Assembly: GCA_016256075.1 (NCBI GenBank)
Contig: SDVU01000557.1
Coordinates: 1 to 12,329, forward strand
From: Dictyocoela muelleri
Lineage: Eukaryota > Microsporidia
Direction of reading: 5' to 3'
Length of the DNA stretch: 12,329 nt
In this document: positions 1 through 7,364 of the stretch, piece by piece
Layout of the letters: each line of letters opens with the position of its first letter
Position numbering within the stretch: the stretch's first letter is position 1
Position numbers and translations under genes: made by a program
Notes under the pieces: model-generated
What the model was told of the DNA's origin: nothing
Seen by the model: only the letters and a program-made list of their open reading frames with translations
The model's database searches: none

Positions 1-481
1 TATATAAAAATCAAAACCAGTGACATTCTATAACAAATGATTTCATGCTTCTCTCAATATACTTTCATTAACCCTCCACATTTCTTTCGACTAGCACGAA
101 CCGTTGTATAACCAAAAATCTTGCCAGTATATGTCTTTAACATTTTTTAATTTTTATTTAATTTTTTAATTTTTTTTTAATTTTTTAATTGTTTAACTTA
201 TAAATCAAACAATTTATAAATTTATTATTTTTTTCAAATTTTCAATTTTCACTTTTTCATTTTTTTGTTCACATGTCACCTATCCCTATACTGGTTGTAG
301 GTATCTTTCGCAACAAGCCCACACATTTCAAACATTTATAAATAGAACCATTTAAATAGTATATATGAATAAAAGATCCTAAAAATTGTTAGAATACATT
401 TCCCTTGTAGAATCTATATTTTTTCTTTAGAAGAAATAATTTAAATTAAATTCACGTATATTTCAAATATTTTTTTTTATT
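1..481. other. AT-rich gene-free stretch
   Basis: I see no coding potential and no RNA gene here. The stretch is dominated by T-rich homopolymer runs (around 140-190 and 230-265) with a few less AT-rich islands, for example near 280-320. It leads directly into the tail of SINE-like copy A. Confidence 0.6.
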
Positions 482-967
482 CCTATATTACATGCTGATC
501 ATATCTATGGCTGAAAACCGGGAGAGTTGTCTCCTACAAAGGATTGAGATCTGTGGTTCTTGGCGTTCAGATAATACGTCACATATAAGCTACCCAGAAG
601 CCCAGCTGTATACGCGAATTTCGTTTTATCAATGACTCAGCAGGATACAGATAATTAATGGATTTCATAAATTTTTATTTTTCACTACTTTTTGCGAGAT
701 GTGTCGTCGCACTCATCCCCACGCCTAAGAGAGTTCCTTCTGCTTATTTATAAAAGATTAGACCAAGTCTTAATCAGATATACCACACAGGAACAACTGT
801 ATATTATACTATAATTATATAGTCATTACCGCTTAATATCATTCACTCATTATTTATTAAAGAGTGACGTCAGCCAGATTCGAACCACAATACTTAAATT
901 TACATTCAAGAGTATTAACGACTGATCTATCTGATCCTCTATTTTGGTATAAATATTTGAAATACGT
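454..967. repeat. Inverted repeats flanking SINE copy A
   Basis: The 19 bases at 454-472 (ACGTATATTTCAAATATTT) reappear inverted at 951-967 with only a two-base gap, just outside both ends of SINE copy A. The other SINE copies do not have this, so it belongs to the insertion site rather than to the family. In such AT-rich DNA chance is possible. Confidence 0.4.
482..939 (-). mobile_element. tRNA-derived SINE-like repeat, copy A (full length)
   Basis: This is the most complete of four copies of a dispersed repeat. Read on the minus strand it begins near 939 with a tRNA-like head: an A-box-like TAGATCAGTCGTTAATA, then a good B box GGTTCGAATCT at 876-886, followed by CTGAC, which could pair with the opening GATCAG as a relic acceptor stem. 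A body of about 370 bases follows, with blocks shared with the other copies: TGATTAAGACTTGGTC, a CTGTATCCTGCTG block, GCGTATACAGCTGG and GGGTAGCTTAT. It ends with GATCAGCATGTAATATA near 482. There is no open reading frame. The internal Pol III promoter plus an unrelated body is the architecture of a SINE. The partner LINE is unknown, and no clear target duplication is visible. Confidence 0.72.
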
Positions 968-1200
968 ATATAACTCTGTAAAAATGGGTTATACCCCTAG
1001 TAAATTATTTTTATTGCTTTGGTAAATTATGTTTATAAAACTCTGTTCAAAACGTGTCTATAACACCATATAAATGTGTCTATAACTCTGAAAGAAGTGG
1101 ATCTATACTCTGAAAACGAGCCTACAAGTTTTAAAAATAGGTCCATGGCTTTAAAAAATGTGTCTATAATTTTGAAAAAATGTGTCTATATTTATGAAAA
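964..1200. repeat. Degenerate tandem repeat, unit about 22-25 bp
   Basis: Variants of a unit resembling AATGTGTCTATAACTCTGAA recur roughly every 22-25 bases, for example near 966, 1052, 1073, 1098, 1165 and 1188. Spacing and sequence are eroded, so this is an old minisatellite. The short open frame across it (1076-1267) is a by-product of the repeat and not a credible gene. From 1200 to 1399 I see only AT-rich spacer before the 3' end of the dynamin gene. Confidence 0.55.
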
Positions 1201-1399
1201 CCCCAGTATTCTTACGACACAAAGGCTTAAACTAAAATATTTGATATTTAAAAATATTAAAATATAGATATAAAGTTTTTTTGGCAATTATATAATAAAT
1301 TAGAAAACGTAAATTGATTTCAAAACATCATTTAAATCTAAAATACAATTAACAAATCCTTTTTTATATTTTAAAATTTATATTATTACTTTTTAACAA

Positions 1400-3646
1400 T
1401 TATAAATCGTTATTTTCAATAATACTTAACAATTCCCGAATTCTATTCAATTCATTCAAAGCCAAACTTTCATTTTTAAGACTAAATTGTTTAATTCTAT
1501 TAAAAAACAAAGAAAAATTCTGATGATCGAATTTATCAACAATTTTTTTTGTCAAAACGTCCTCAAAAAAGAAAACCTGACTTTTCATTAAATAATCAAA
1601 AATAGAATTACGTGTTATTCTTAAATACTCTTTTGCATAGCTAATAATAATTTTTTCTTCAAAGTTCTTTTCAGCAACTACTTGTTTGAACTGTTTAAAT
1701 ATCCAACTATTACATGTCATTTCATTTATTACATTTTTTATTAAAGATTCTTTTGAAAAATCAGGATGTTGAAGATTAACAAAATTACAGGTCACTAAGA
1801 GATATTCTCGCATATTTCTTAAAAACTCCTTTGATTGGTTTTCAATCAGTCTATCAATGAATGGAAATATAATTATCCATAATTCATTAAGGTTGTTATT
1901 AATATCATAGTCATTATCAATGTTATTATTAATATCATAGTTATTTATCTTATTAAAATTATCCAAATCATAATTACTATTATTATCAAAGTTAACAATA
2001 TTATTAATATTAATATCATAGTTATTGTCAGAGTTAAATTCAAAGTTGATATTTAAATTATTAATAATTTCATTTTTTGATTTATTGATATGGTCATGAT
2101 AAAGAGCTGGAATTGCACGACAAATCTCAATTGTTCTTTTTTCAATGACTTTTAATTTTTCTTTGACAATTGAGTTGAAAATTTCTTCAGATATAAAAAT
2201 AGAGTCGTCAAAATCATATTCTGAAAAATCAAATTCGTCTTCAAAGAAAATGTTGTTCAGAATATTTCTCAATTTTCTTTTGAAAAATGTATTATTTTCA
2301 TTATTAAATTTTCTATTAAAATCATTATTCACTTTATTATCATAAATGAAGTTAACTTTATCATTATTGAAAACTTTATCATTATTAAAATTATCTTTAC
2401 TACAGTTATTAATAAAATTATCTTCAATTTTACTTTTATTGTTTGAATTAATAATAATTTCATGTTTTATAAATTGGTTCTTATTGATATTTTTCTTCAA
2501 AGGTTTCTGAAAAATAATTTTTAGCGAATTTTGTAATAATAAAAGAATCTGATTAGCATTGATTGCCTTAAAAACTCTAATTATTTGTTTTAGGTTATTA
2601 CAATTCAGCAACAATTTTTGTTTAATTTCGTCAGATGAAATTTGCGTTTTGTAAATTTCAGAGACTTTTCTTTTTAGAAAGTTTGATCCGACATTTTTTA
2701 TGTTCTTGTAAATTGAATTTTTAAAGAAGTCCTTTTCTTTTTTTAGGGTTTGTTTTTGGCTGATTTTCATATTTAAGTCTCGTTGACTTCTGTTTATGAC
2801 ACCGACATATCCTAATTTTAGCGGATATTTTTTGTTTTGAAGGACGTCAAGACAATTTGTGTCCTCATCCATTAGATCGATTTTTGTTATTACACCTAAA
2901 GTTCTCTTTCCTTCAGGATCAACTTTACGTGCAAATTGTAGTGATTCTGATGTTGAAATGTCTGTATTTGCTGGTGTAATTGCGAGAATTAGTGTTGGCT
3001 CTTTCGATGCATATTTTAGAACTATTTGTTCTATTTTTGATTCAATACCGTCCGGTTGGTTAATGGGAATTTTTACTAATCCGGGGAGATCGATTATTGT
3101 TATTTCTATGCTGTTTGGATCCGTTATTATTAGTTCTATTGGGTTTTCTGAAACTGAGTCGCCACAAATTTTTTCAGTTAGTTTTTCGATGTATTTTCGA
3201 GTATCGTCAGCATTATAGAAAATTTTGTTTTTCGATGAATTTTGACTTAAAAATGGCCCGTCTAATTGTGATTTATTCATCGATGAGTTATCTATAGCTG
3301 AAAATTCAATTGATGGGGTTTCCATTAATTTATCATTTGATGAATCAATAGTTTTAAATTTATTATTATTAAAAGCTTTATCATACTCAACAGCATCAGA
3401 ATCTAATGACAATGAATGGTACTCATGATTTCCAATAAACATAAATTGTAATTCAGACCCTGATTTTAAATAAATAATTATTGGACATTTTGTTACTAGA
3501 TCAGATCCACGTGGTAATATCTCGTGGTCAATTAATTGTTCTAAAACTGAGCTTTTTCCACTACTTTGTGATCCGATGACTGTTATTGATGGAAATGATG
3601 TTTTTGTAAATTTGTAGAGTGATAATAGTTTTTTGGGAAGTTTCAT
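1400..3646 (-). CDS. Dynamin-like GTPase, Vps1/DRP type
   Basis: A large self-assembling GTPase of the dynamin family, expected to remodel or cut membranes in vacuolar/endosomal traffic or peroxisome/mitosome-type division (family knowledge). In the 748-residue product the GTPase motifs are all present: P-loop GSQSSGKSS (25-33), the switch LPRGSDLVTKCP (44-55), DLPGL (186-190), TKID (254-257) and VINRSQ (283-288). A stalk follows, with recognisable SKEFLRN...NLQHPDF (605-630), then a GTPase effector domain (about 665-748, SYAKEYLRITRNSIFDYL). There is no PH or proline-rich domain, so it is Vps1/Dnm1-like rather than classical dynamin. Asn-rich insertions interrupt the stalk at about 385-450 and 525-590. 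The start is supported by CCCC three bases upstream and by close spacing to the P-loop. It is divergent from the SAS-6-like gene. Vps1 versus Dnm1 orthology cannot be settled by eye. Confidence 0.95.
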   Translation of the reverse strand: MKLPKKLLSLYKFTKTSFPSITVIGSQSSGKSSVLEQLIDHEILPRGSDLVTKCPIIIYLKSGSELQFMFIGNHEYHSLSLDSDAVEYDKAFNNNKFKTIDSSNDKLMETPSIEFSAIDNSSMNKSQLDGPFLSQNSSKNKIFYNADDTRKYIEKLTEKICGDSVSENPIELIITDPNSIEITIIDLPGLVKIPINQPDGIESKIEQIVLKYASKEPTLILAITPANTDISTSESLQFARKVDPEGKRTLGVITKIDLMDEDTNCLDVLQNKKYPLKLGYVGVINRSQRDLNMKISQKQTLKKEKDFFKNSIYKNIKNVGSNFLKRKVSEIYKTQISSDEIKQKLLLNCNNLKQIIRVFKAINANQILLLLQNSLKIIFQKPLKKNINKNQFIKHEIIINSNNKSKIEDNFINNCSKDNFNNDKVFNNDKVNFIYDNKVNNDFNRKFNNENNTFFKRKLRNILNNIFFEDEFDFSEYDFDDSIFISEEIFNSIVKEKLKVIEKRTIEICRAIPALYHDHINKSKNEIINNLNINFEFNSDNNYDININNIVNFDNNSNYDLDNFNKINNYDINNNIDNDYDINNNLNELWIIIFPFIDRLIENQSKEFLRNMREYLLVTCNFVNLQHPDFSKESLIKNVINEMTCNSWIFKQFKQVVAEKNFEEKIIISYAKEYLRITRNSIFDYLMKSQVFFFEDVLTKKIVDKFDHQNFSLFFNRIKQFSLKNESLALNELNRIRELLSIIENNDL
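1890..2025 (-). repeat. Asn-rich coding minisatellite in the dynamin stalk
   Basis: The segment encoding residues about 541-586 of the dynamin-like protein contains three near-copies of a repeat giving YDIN(I/N)N (near 543, 570 and 580). On the plus strand it reads TATTAATATCATAGT. It lies between conserved stalk segments, so it is a low-complexity loop grown by repeat expansion. Confidence 0.7.
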
Positions 3647-3649
3647 TTT

Positions 3650-3653
3650 GGGG
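3650..3653 (-). promoter_or_regulatory. CCC start-proximal motif of the dynamin gene
   Basis: On the minus strand CCCC lies three bases before the ATG (ACACCCCAAAATG). A C-run just upstream of the start codon is a known microsporidian feature linked to transcription start, and it implies an almost leaderless mRNA. Confidence 0.7.
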
Positions 3654-3747
3654 TGTAGATCTATTGTGATTTTAATTTTTCTTGTTTATATTTATTATTT
3701 TATGCATTAATTTTTTATTTATGTTTTTTATGTTTTTATGCATCAAT

Positions 3748-4197
3748 TATATTACATGATGACAATATCCATAATTGCCAACTCGGAGAGTTTTCTTAAA
3801 CCCTGGTCTTTGATCATTGATTGCTGGTGTTCAAGTCATACGCCACTAATAAGCTACCCATAGGCTCAGCTGTATATGCGATTTTCGTTTTTTTAAATGA
3901 CAGAGCGGGAGACAAGAAATTAGTGGCTTTTTCGTACTCTTTTCCACTACTTATTTTGCTGAGATGCACCAACTCACAGATCCCCACACCTAGGAGAGCC
4001 CCTTATACTTCGTTGTCATATTAGACTAGGTCTTAACCAACTATACTACACTGGAACAACTATATATTAATACCATATTTATTTAGTTTTTGACCACTTA
4101 ATGTCATTTCCTCATTATTTTTTAAAGTGACATCTAAATTCTAAGAATGATACTTGAATATTACATTTAAGAATATTACCACTGAGCTGGCTAGTTT
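3748..4197 (-). mobile_element. tRNA-derived SINE-like repeat, copy B (near full length)
   Basis: Minus-strand copy of the same family as 482-939. The head near 4176-4197 keeps an A-box-like segment, TAGCCAGCTCAGTGGTAAT, while the B-box region (about 4131-4146) is eroded. The body blocks are clear: GGTTAAGACCTAGTCTAATA, CTCTCCTAGGTGTGGGGAT, CATATACAGCTGAGCC and GGGTAGCTTATTAG. The tail ATCATGTAATATA ends at about 3748, roughly 100 bases 5' of the dynamin start codon. Past the tail is an AT-rich stretch with two ATGCAT-type repeats. An open frame at 3821-4024 lies inside the repeat and is not a gene. Confidence 0.7.
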
Positions 4198-4752
4198 ATA
4201 TTTTTTTTTGTTTTCAGAAGAAATTAATTCCATTGGGCTTTCTATTATGAATTCAATATGATTTTAGGATAAATTGGCAATAAAAAAATCTGAACCTGAA
4301 AAAAGTTCGAATAAAATTTTAAAATAAAAGGTAGATTATATATTTAAATAATTTAATACACATTTGATTTATTAAATAATTATTTAACACGGTTACCTAT
4401 TATAAATTTTGCCTTTAAATTGTCATGATATAATAAGTTTACATATAAATCATTATAATTTAGTAAATTTAATTTAACAGTTGTATGGTTTATTGACTGT
4501 ATGATTTAGTTAAAATTTTTTATTAATGATTAAAGATGATCATTTGCGGAAATAAAGTTTTTAATATAAGCTTTCATAAACTTTATTTTAAAAAAAAACT
4601 TTCTTAAAATCATTTTAATATCAATCTTCTCAAACTTTTTATAATTAACCCCCCTATTTTTCTCAAACTTAATTTTTAATACCTTCATTTTTCTCAAACT
4701 AATTTTAAAAATCAGCCTTTTCATTAACACCAACTAAAACAATAAAAATTAA
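4198..4752. other. AT-rich intergenic spacer upstream of the SAS-6-like gene
   Basis: No gene is evident. The only notable element is CTTCTCAAACTTTTT at 4626-4640 followed by a C6 run at 4649-4654. This resembles the left end of the hAT transposon at 7351 (same 15 bases, then C5). Similar TTTTTCTCAAACT strings recur at 4659 and 4689. The minus-strand open frame at 4530-4733 is Lys/Phe-rich and looks spurious. Confidence 0.5.
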
Positions 4753-4756
4753 CCCC
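4753..4756 (+). promoter_or_regulatory. CCC start-proximal motif of the SAS-6-like gene
   Basis: TTAACCCCTTCA places CCCC ten bases before the ATG at 4767, the same arrangement as at the dynamin gene. It supports this start codon and a microsporidian origin. Confidence 0.65.
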
Positions 4757-4766
4757 TTCAATATCA

Positions 4767-5891
4767 ATGAGAGAAATAATTTTCAACAACAGAATACCTG
4801 TTTCATATCAAAACGAATCCTCACCATCAACCCTAAAAGCAGAAATTCTTCGATCAGGTGATAAAATAGAAATACGACTTATAAACACAAAAAGTCTCTT
4901 CAGTTTTTATGTTTCCACCATTAGTTCAGGTGATTTTTATATGTTGAAACGGGAGCAAGATATACGTGTTGATTTTGAAAATTTCATAAAAAAACTTGTT
5001 GAAATGTTCCATTACGTGTCTAAAGGTGAGTTAATAGGCGTTTTTCAAGATGAAAAGTTTACTTTTGTTGAACGTAATGAATTTAGAAATATTGTACGTT
5101 TTGAGCTTAAATTTGTTAAACCTGAAGAAATTGAGTATAAAAGATACCTGGCAGATGTTGTCAGTAGACTCGAAAGTGACAATGTCAAACTTGTTAGAGA
5201 TAATGTGCAGATGAAGGAGCGGATACGGTCTGGTGATAGGGAAAATCAAAGTAAGATTAAAATTCTTGAGAATGATTATTGCGAAGCACAGAGGAAAATT
5301 GAAAAACTTTTTCGTGAGATTGACAGACTTGAGCAAATAAGTGCTGATAAAGACGATGAAATTGGAAAAATTCGTTCAGAATTTAAACGAATAGAAAAAG
5401 AAACATTGGAATTAAGACGTGAGTTAGATAAAAGAAGAATCAATGATGTTAAGAATGAAGGTCTTTCGTTAAGATTAGAAGAAATGGAAAGATTAAATGA
5501 AAATTTAGAGAAAGAAATTCACGTAGCAAACGGTATTATTAAGAAGTTGAAATCTGAGAATAGAAATTTAAAAGATAAAATCGAATCAAACGAGATTGAA
5601 ATATCCGATATTAAAAAGTATAAATTAAGGTCAAAAAAAGAAATTGAAGAATTAAAAAGAAATAATAAAGCAATTGAAGAAAAAAATATCAAATTAAAAG
5701 AAAATATTAATTTTTTAGAGAATAATTTGAAAAGCTCCGAGTCAGAAAAGCGTGCTCTTATGAAGAAATTGGAAAATGCGCAAAATGTTTATTCGCATTT
5801 TTATACAAAGAATAATGAAGAAGAATCTGCACCACATTCTGAGATTAACAGTGGCATTTCCAGTATTCATCCTGAATCACCACCAAGATAG
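4767..5891 (+). CDS. SAS-6-like centriole cartwheel protein (head domain plus coiled coil)
   Basis: The 374-residue product has a globular head (about 1-125), a long Lys/Glu-rich coiled coil (about 130-345) and a short Ser/Pro tail. Against human SAS-6 recalled from memory the head aligns throughout: MREIIFNNRIPV with MSQVLFHQLVPL, ISSGDFYMLKREQDIRVDF (52-70) with ISEEDFQSLKFQQGLLVDF, FVERNEFRNI (100-109) with VVETNPFKHL, and IEYKRYLAD (122-130) with VEIKKFLAG. F106 matches human F131, the residue that inserts into a neighbouring head to build the nine-fold ring. In the coil, ANGIIKKL (254-261) matches the conserved ANEIIKKL. SAS-6 dimerises by its coil and oligomerises by its heads at centrioles and basal bodies; here the likely site would be the spindle plaque, by inference. 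It is shorter than animal SAS-6. The related XRCC4 and CCDC61 folds fit the sequence less well. Confidence 0.82.
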   Translation: MREIIFNNRIPVSYQNESSPSTLKAEILRSGDKIEIRLINTKSLFSFYVSTISSGDFYMLKREQDIRVDFENFIKKLVEMFHYVSKGELIGVFQDEKFTFVERNEFRNIVRFELKFVKPEEIEYKRYLADVVSRLESDNVKLVRDNVQMKERIRSGDRENQSKIKILENDYCEAQRKIEKLFREIDRLEQISADKDDEIGKIRSEFKRIEKETLELRRELDKRRINDVKNEGLSLRLEEMERLNENLEKEIHVANGIIKKLKSENRNLKDKIESNEIEISDIKKYKLRSKKEIEELKRNNKAIEEKNIKLKENINFLENNLKSSESEKRALMKKLENAQNVYSHFYTKNNEEESAPHSEINSGISSIHPESPPR

Positions 5892-6054
5892 AAATATTTT
5901 TTTTGATTTTATATTTAATCAACTTTTAAAATTAATCATCCTTAGTAATTTTTATTTAAGGTTCAGTTTGCTGTAATAAATTGTTGTTTTAGAATTCTCT
6001 TATATTTAATTTTAGAGTTTTTTAAGAATACAGTAAATATTCTTTAATTGATCA

Positions 6055-6330
6055 GGGTAGGGTCAGATAGCTGACTGGTATAGGCTCTTGAATGAAAATT
6101 TAAGTATCGAATTTCGCCCGTTGACATCATTTTAATAAATAATTGAGATCGACATTAAGCGGACAATAATAAAGATATTATAGTATTAATATACAGTTGT
6201 TCCAGTGTAGTATATCTGATTAAGACTTGGTTAATATGACAATGAAGCATGGGGGCTCTCCTAGGTGTAGAGATGATTGCGTCGAGGCATCATGGTGAAA
6301 TAAGCAGTGAAAAAATTCACAAAAAAGCCT
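6055..6330 (+). mobile_element. tRNA-derived SINE-like repeat, copy C (3' truncated)
   Basis: Plus-strand copy with the best-preserved 5' head: GGGTCAGATAGCTGACTGGT (about 6059-6078, A box from 6068), the anticodon-arm-like CTCTTGAATG, an eroded B box TCGAATTTCGCC near 6108, and TTGACATC, which could pair with the opening GTCAG. The body runs through ACAGTTGTTCCAGTGTAGTA, CTGATTAAGACTTGGTTAAT and GGGGGCTCTCCTAGGTGTAG, then similarity stops near 6330. The candidate MITE begins about 20 bases later, and the missing 3' half is not found beyond it. Confidence 0.7.
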
Positions 6331-6352
6331 TGGTTCTACAAAGACAAATAAT

Positions 6353-6881
6353 TCTCCACGGATTTATAAATCTTGATTGGTAAGAACACAGAGTATTTTC
6401 TTATTTAAAATAAGCTTAAAATCGAGATATATACTGTGGATCTCCCACTTTATATTGAAAATTACATATAGTTATACTAAATTGAAAAGGTAAATTAATA
6501 ATTCTAATCTATCATTTTAATTTAATAAAAATATATAAGCAAGTCCATTTTAATTTCTATGTGTGGTTTTGAAAGTAGAGAAATAAATTTGAATAATAAA
6601 ATCTTTTAGGAAATTTATTAATTCGGACATAAAGCCCATTTATGTTAGGCACCTCTGCGGATATAATTTCACGCAAGTGACTACAATACAATCGATATAT
6701 TTCAACCTAATTATACATTTCTTCTCCTCAAATGGTGATAAACTATTTTTTTGAAGTGAAAAGTAAAATGGGTTAGAATATATCAATTATATATTTATCT
6801 AGGGATATTAATCTTATTTTAAATAAGAAATAAATTCTATACTCTTACCAATTAATATTTATAAATCAGAAAGAGATCTCT
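6353..6881. mobile_element. Candidate MITE with about 65-bp inverted ends
   Basis: The left arm (6353-6419) and right arm (6813-6881) are inverted copies at roughly 80% identity, sharing GATTTATAAAT, ATTGGTAAGA and TTCTTATTTAAAATAAG in the same order. About 390 bases of AT-rich, non-coding sequence lie between them. Length, inverted ends and lack of coding match a non-autonomous DNA transposon. I could not define the exact outer ends or a target duplication, and the superfamily is unknown. It sits immediately after truncated SINE copy C. Confidence 0.55.
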
Positions 6882-7074
6882 AAGGCGGGGCATAAGTTAC
6901 TTTTATTTTTAAGAAAAAAATGTAATTTTTGATCCTTAGATATGTTTGAATTTATTAAAATAAGAAAAACTGCAAAATTATTTGATATACCAAATTTCCA
7001 GATAATAAATAATCCTGAGTTATTTCAAAATTGACATATTATTATACTTTTACTAAACTTGGCCACGCAAAATT

Positions 7075-7235
7075 TAAAAAAGAAAAAAAAAGATAAATTT
7101 AAAATGTAACCCGAGATTATTTATAAGCATAAAATTCGGTATATATATTCTTTTGGCGTCATCTTCTTCACAAAATTCTTGCCTCTTCTATGAGTAATAA
7201 GAGAAACTCCTATAAATACCATTTTACCCAAAGAA
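7075..7235 (+). repeat. Dispersed repeat R3, copy 1
   Basis: This segment recurs in the same orientation at about 11035-11195. Shared strings include TAACCCG.GATT, CATAAAAT.CGG, TTC..CACAAAATTC (CTACAAAATTC in the second copy), CTCTATGA.TAATAAGA and ATAAATACCATTTT. I estimate about 75-80% identity with small indels. It has no coding content. Confidence 0.6.
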
Positions 7236-7270
7236 AAAACACCACTGGCGTTTTATTTTCATTTATTTTT

Positions 7271-7300
7271 CGGTGTTTTTGAAAAAACGCTGAAAAAATG
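7271..7300 (+). repeat. Short hairpin-like motif, copy 1
   Basis: CGGTGTTTTTGAAAAAACGC followed by TGAAAAAATG is nearly repeated at 10962-10993 (CGGTGTTTTTTCTAAAAACG then CTGAATAAAATG). Each copy can fold on itself (GTGTTTTT against AAAAACGC). At 7239-7258 AAAAAACACC and GGCGTTTT give further complementary partners. Confidence 0.45.
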
Positions 7301-7342
7301 TTTATATATTAATTATAATAGTTGGTTGAAAAATATTACGTC

Positions 7343-7364
7343 AATTATATCAGTGCTTCTCAAA
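7343..7364 (+). repeat. hAT left end: target duplication plus terminal inverted repeat
   Basis: Target duplication AATTATAT (7343-7350) is followed by the terminal inverted repeat CAGTGCTTCTCAAA (7351-7364). ATTACCCCC occurs subterminally, at 7386-7394. Confidence 0.92.

Noticed and set aside
1076-1267. Small open frame of 63 residues on the plus strand
   Set aside because: It lies within the degenerate tandem repeat and has no domain, no CCC motif and repeat-derived composition.
2859-3297. Plus-strand open frames opposite the dynamin GTPase domain
   Set aside because: They are antisense shadows of a strongly conserved coding region.
3821-4024. Plus-strand open frame of 67 residues
   Set aside because: It is wholly inside SINE copy B, and the other copies do not keep the frame.
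4530-4733. Lys/Phe-rich minus-strand open frame
   Set aside because: The composition reflects A/T runs, no motif is visible, and it overlaps the upstream region of the SAS-6-like gene.
4767-5891. Alternative call: generic coiled-coil or XRCC4-like repair protein
   Set aside because: The order and spacing of the head blocks and the ANGIIKKL coil motif fit SAS-6 better. XRCC4 was kept only as a fallback.
6061-6140. Possible genuine tRNA gene
   Set aside because: The A box is good but the B box is eroded, the stems pair poorly, and the sequence continues into the body shared by the dispersed repeat.
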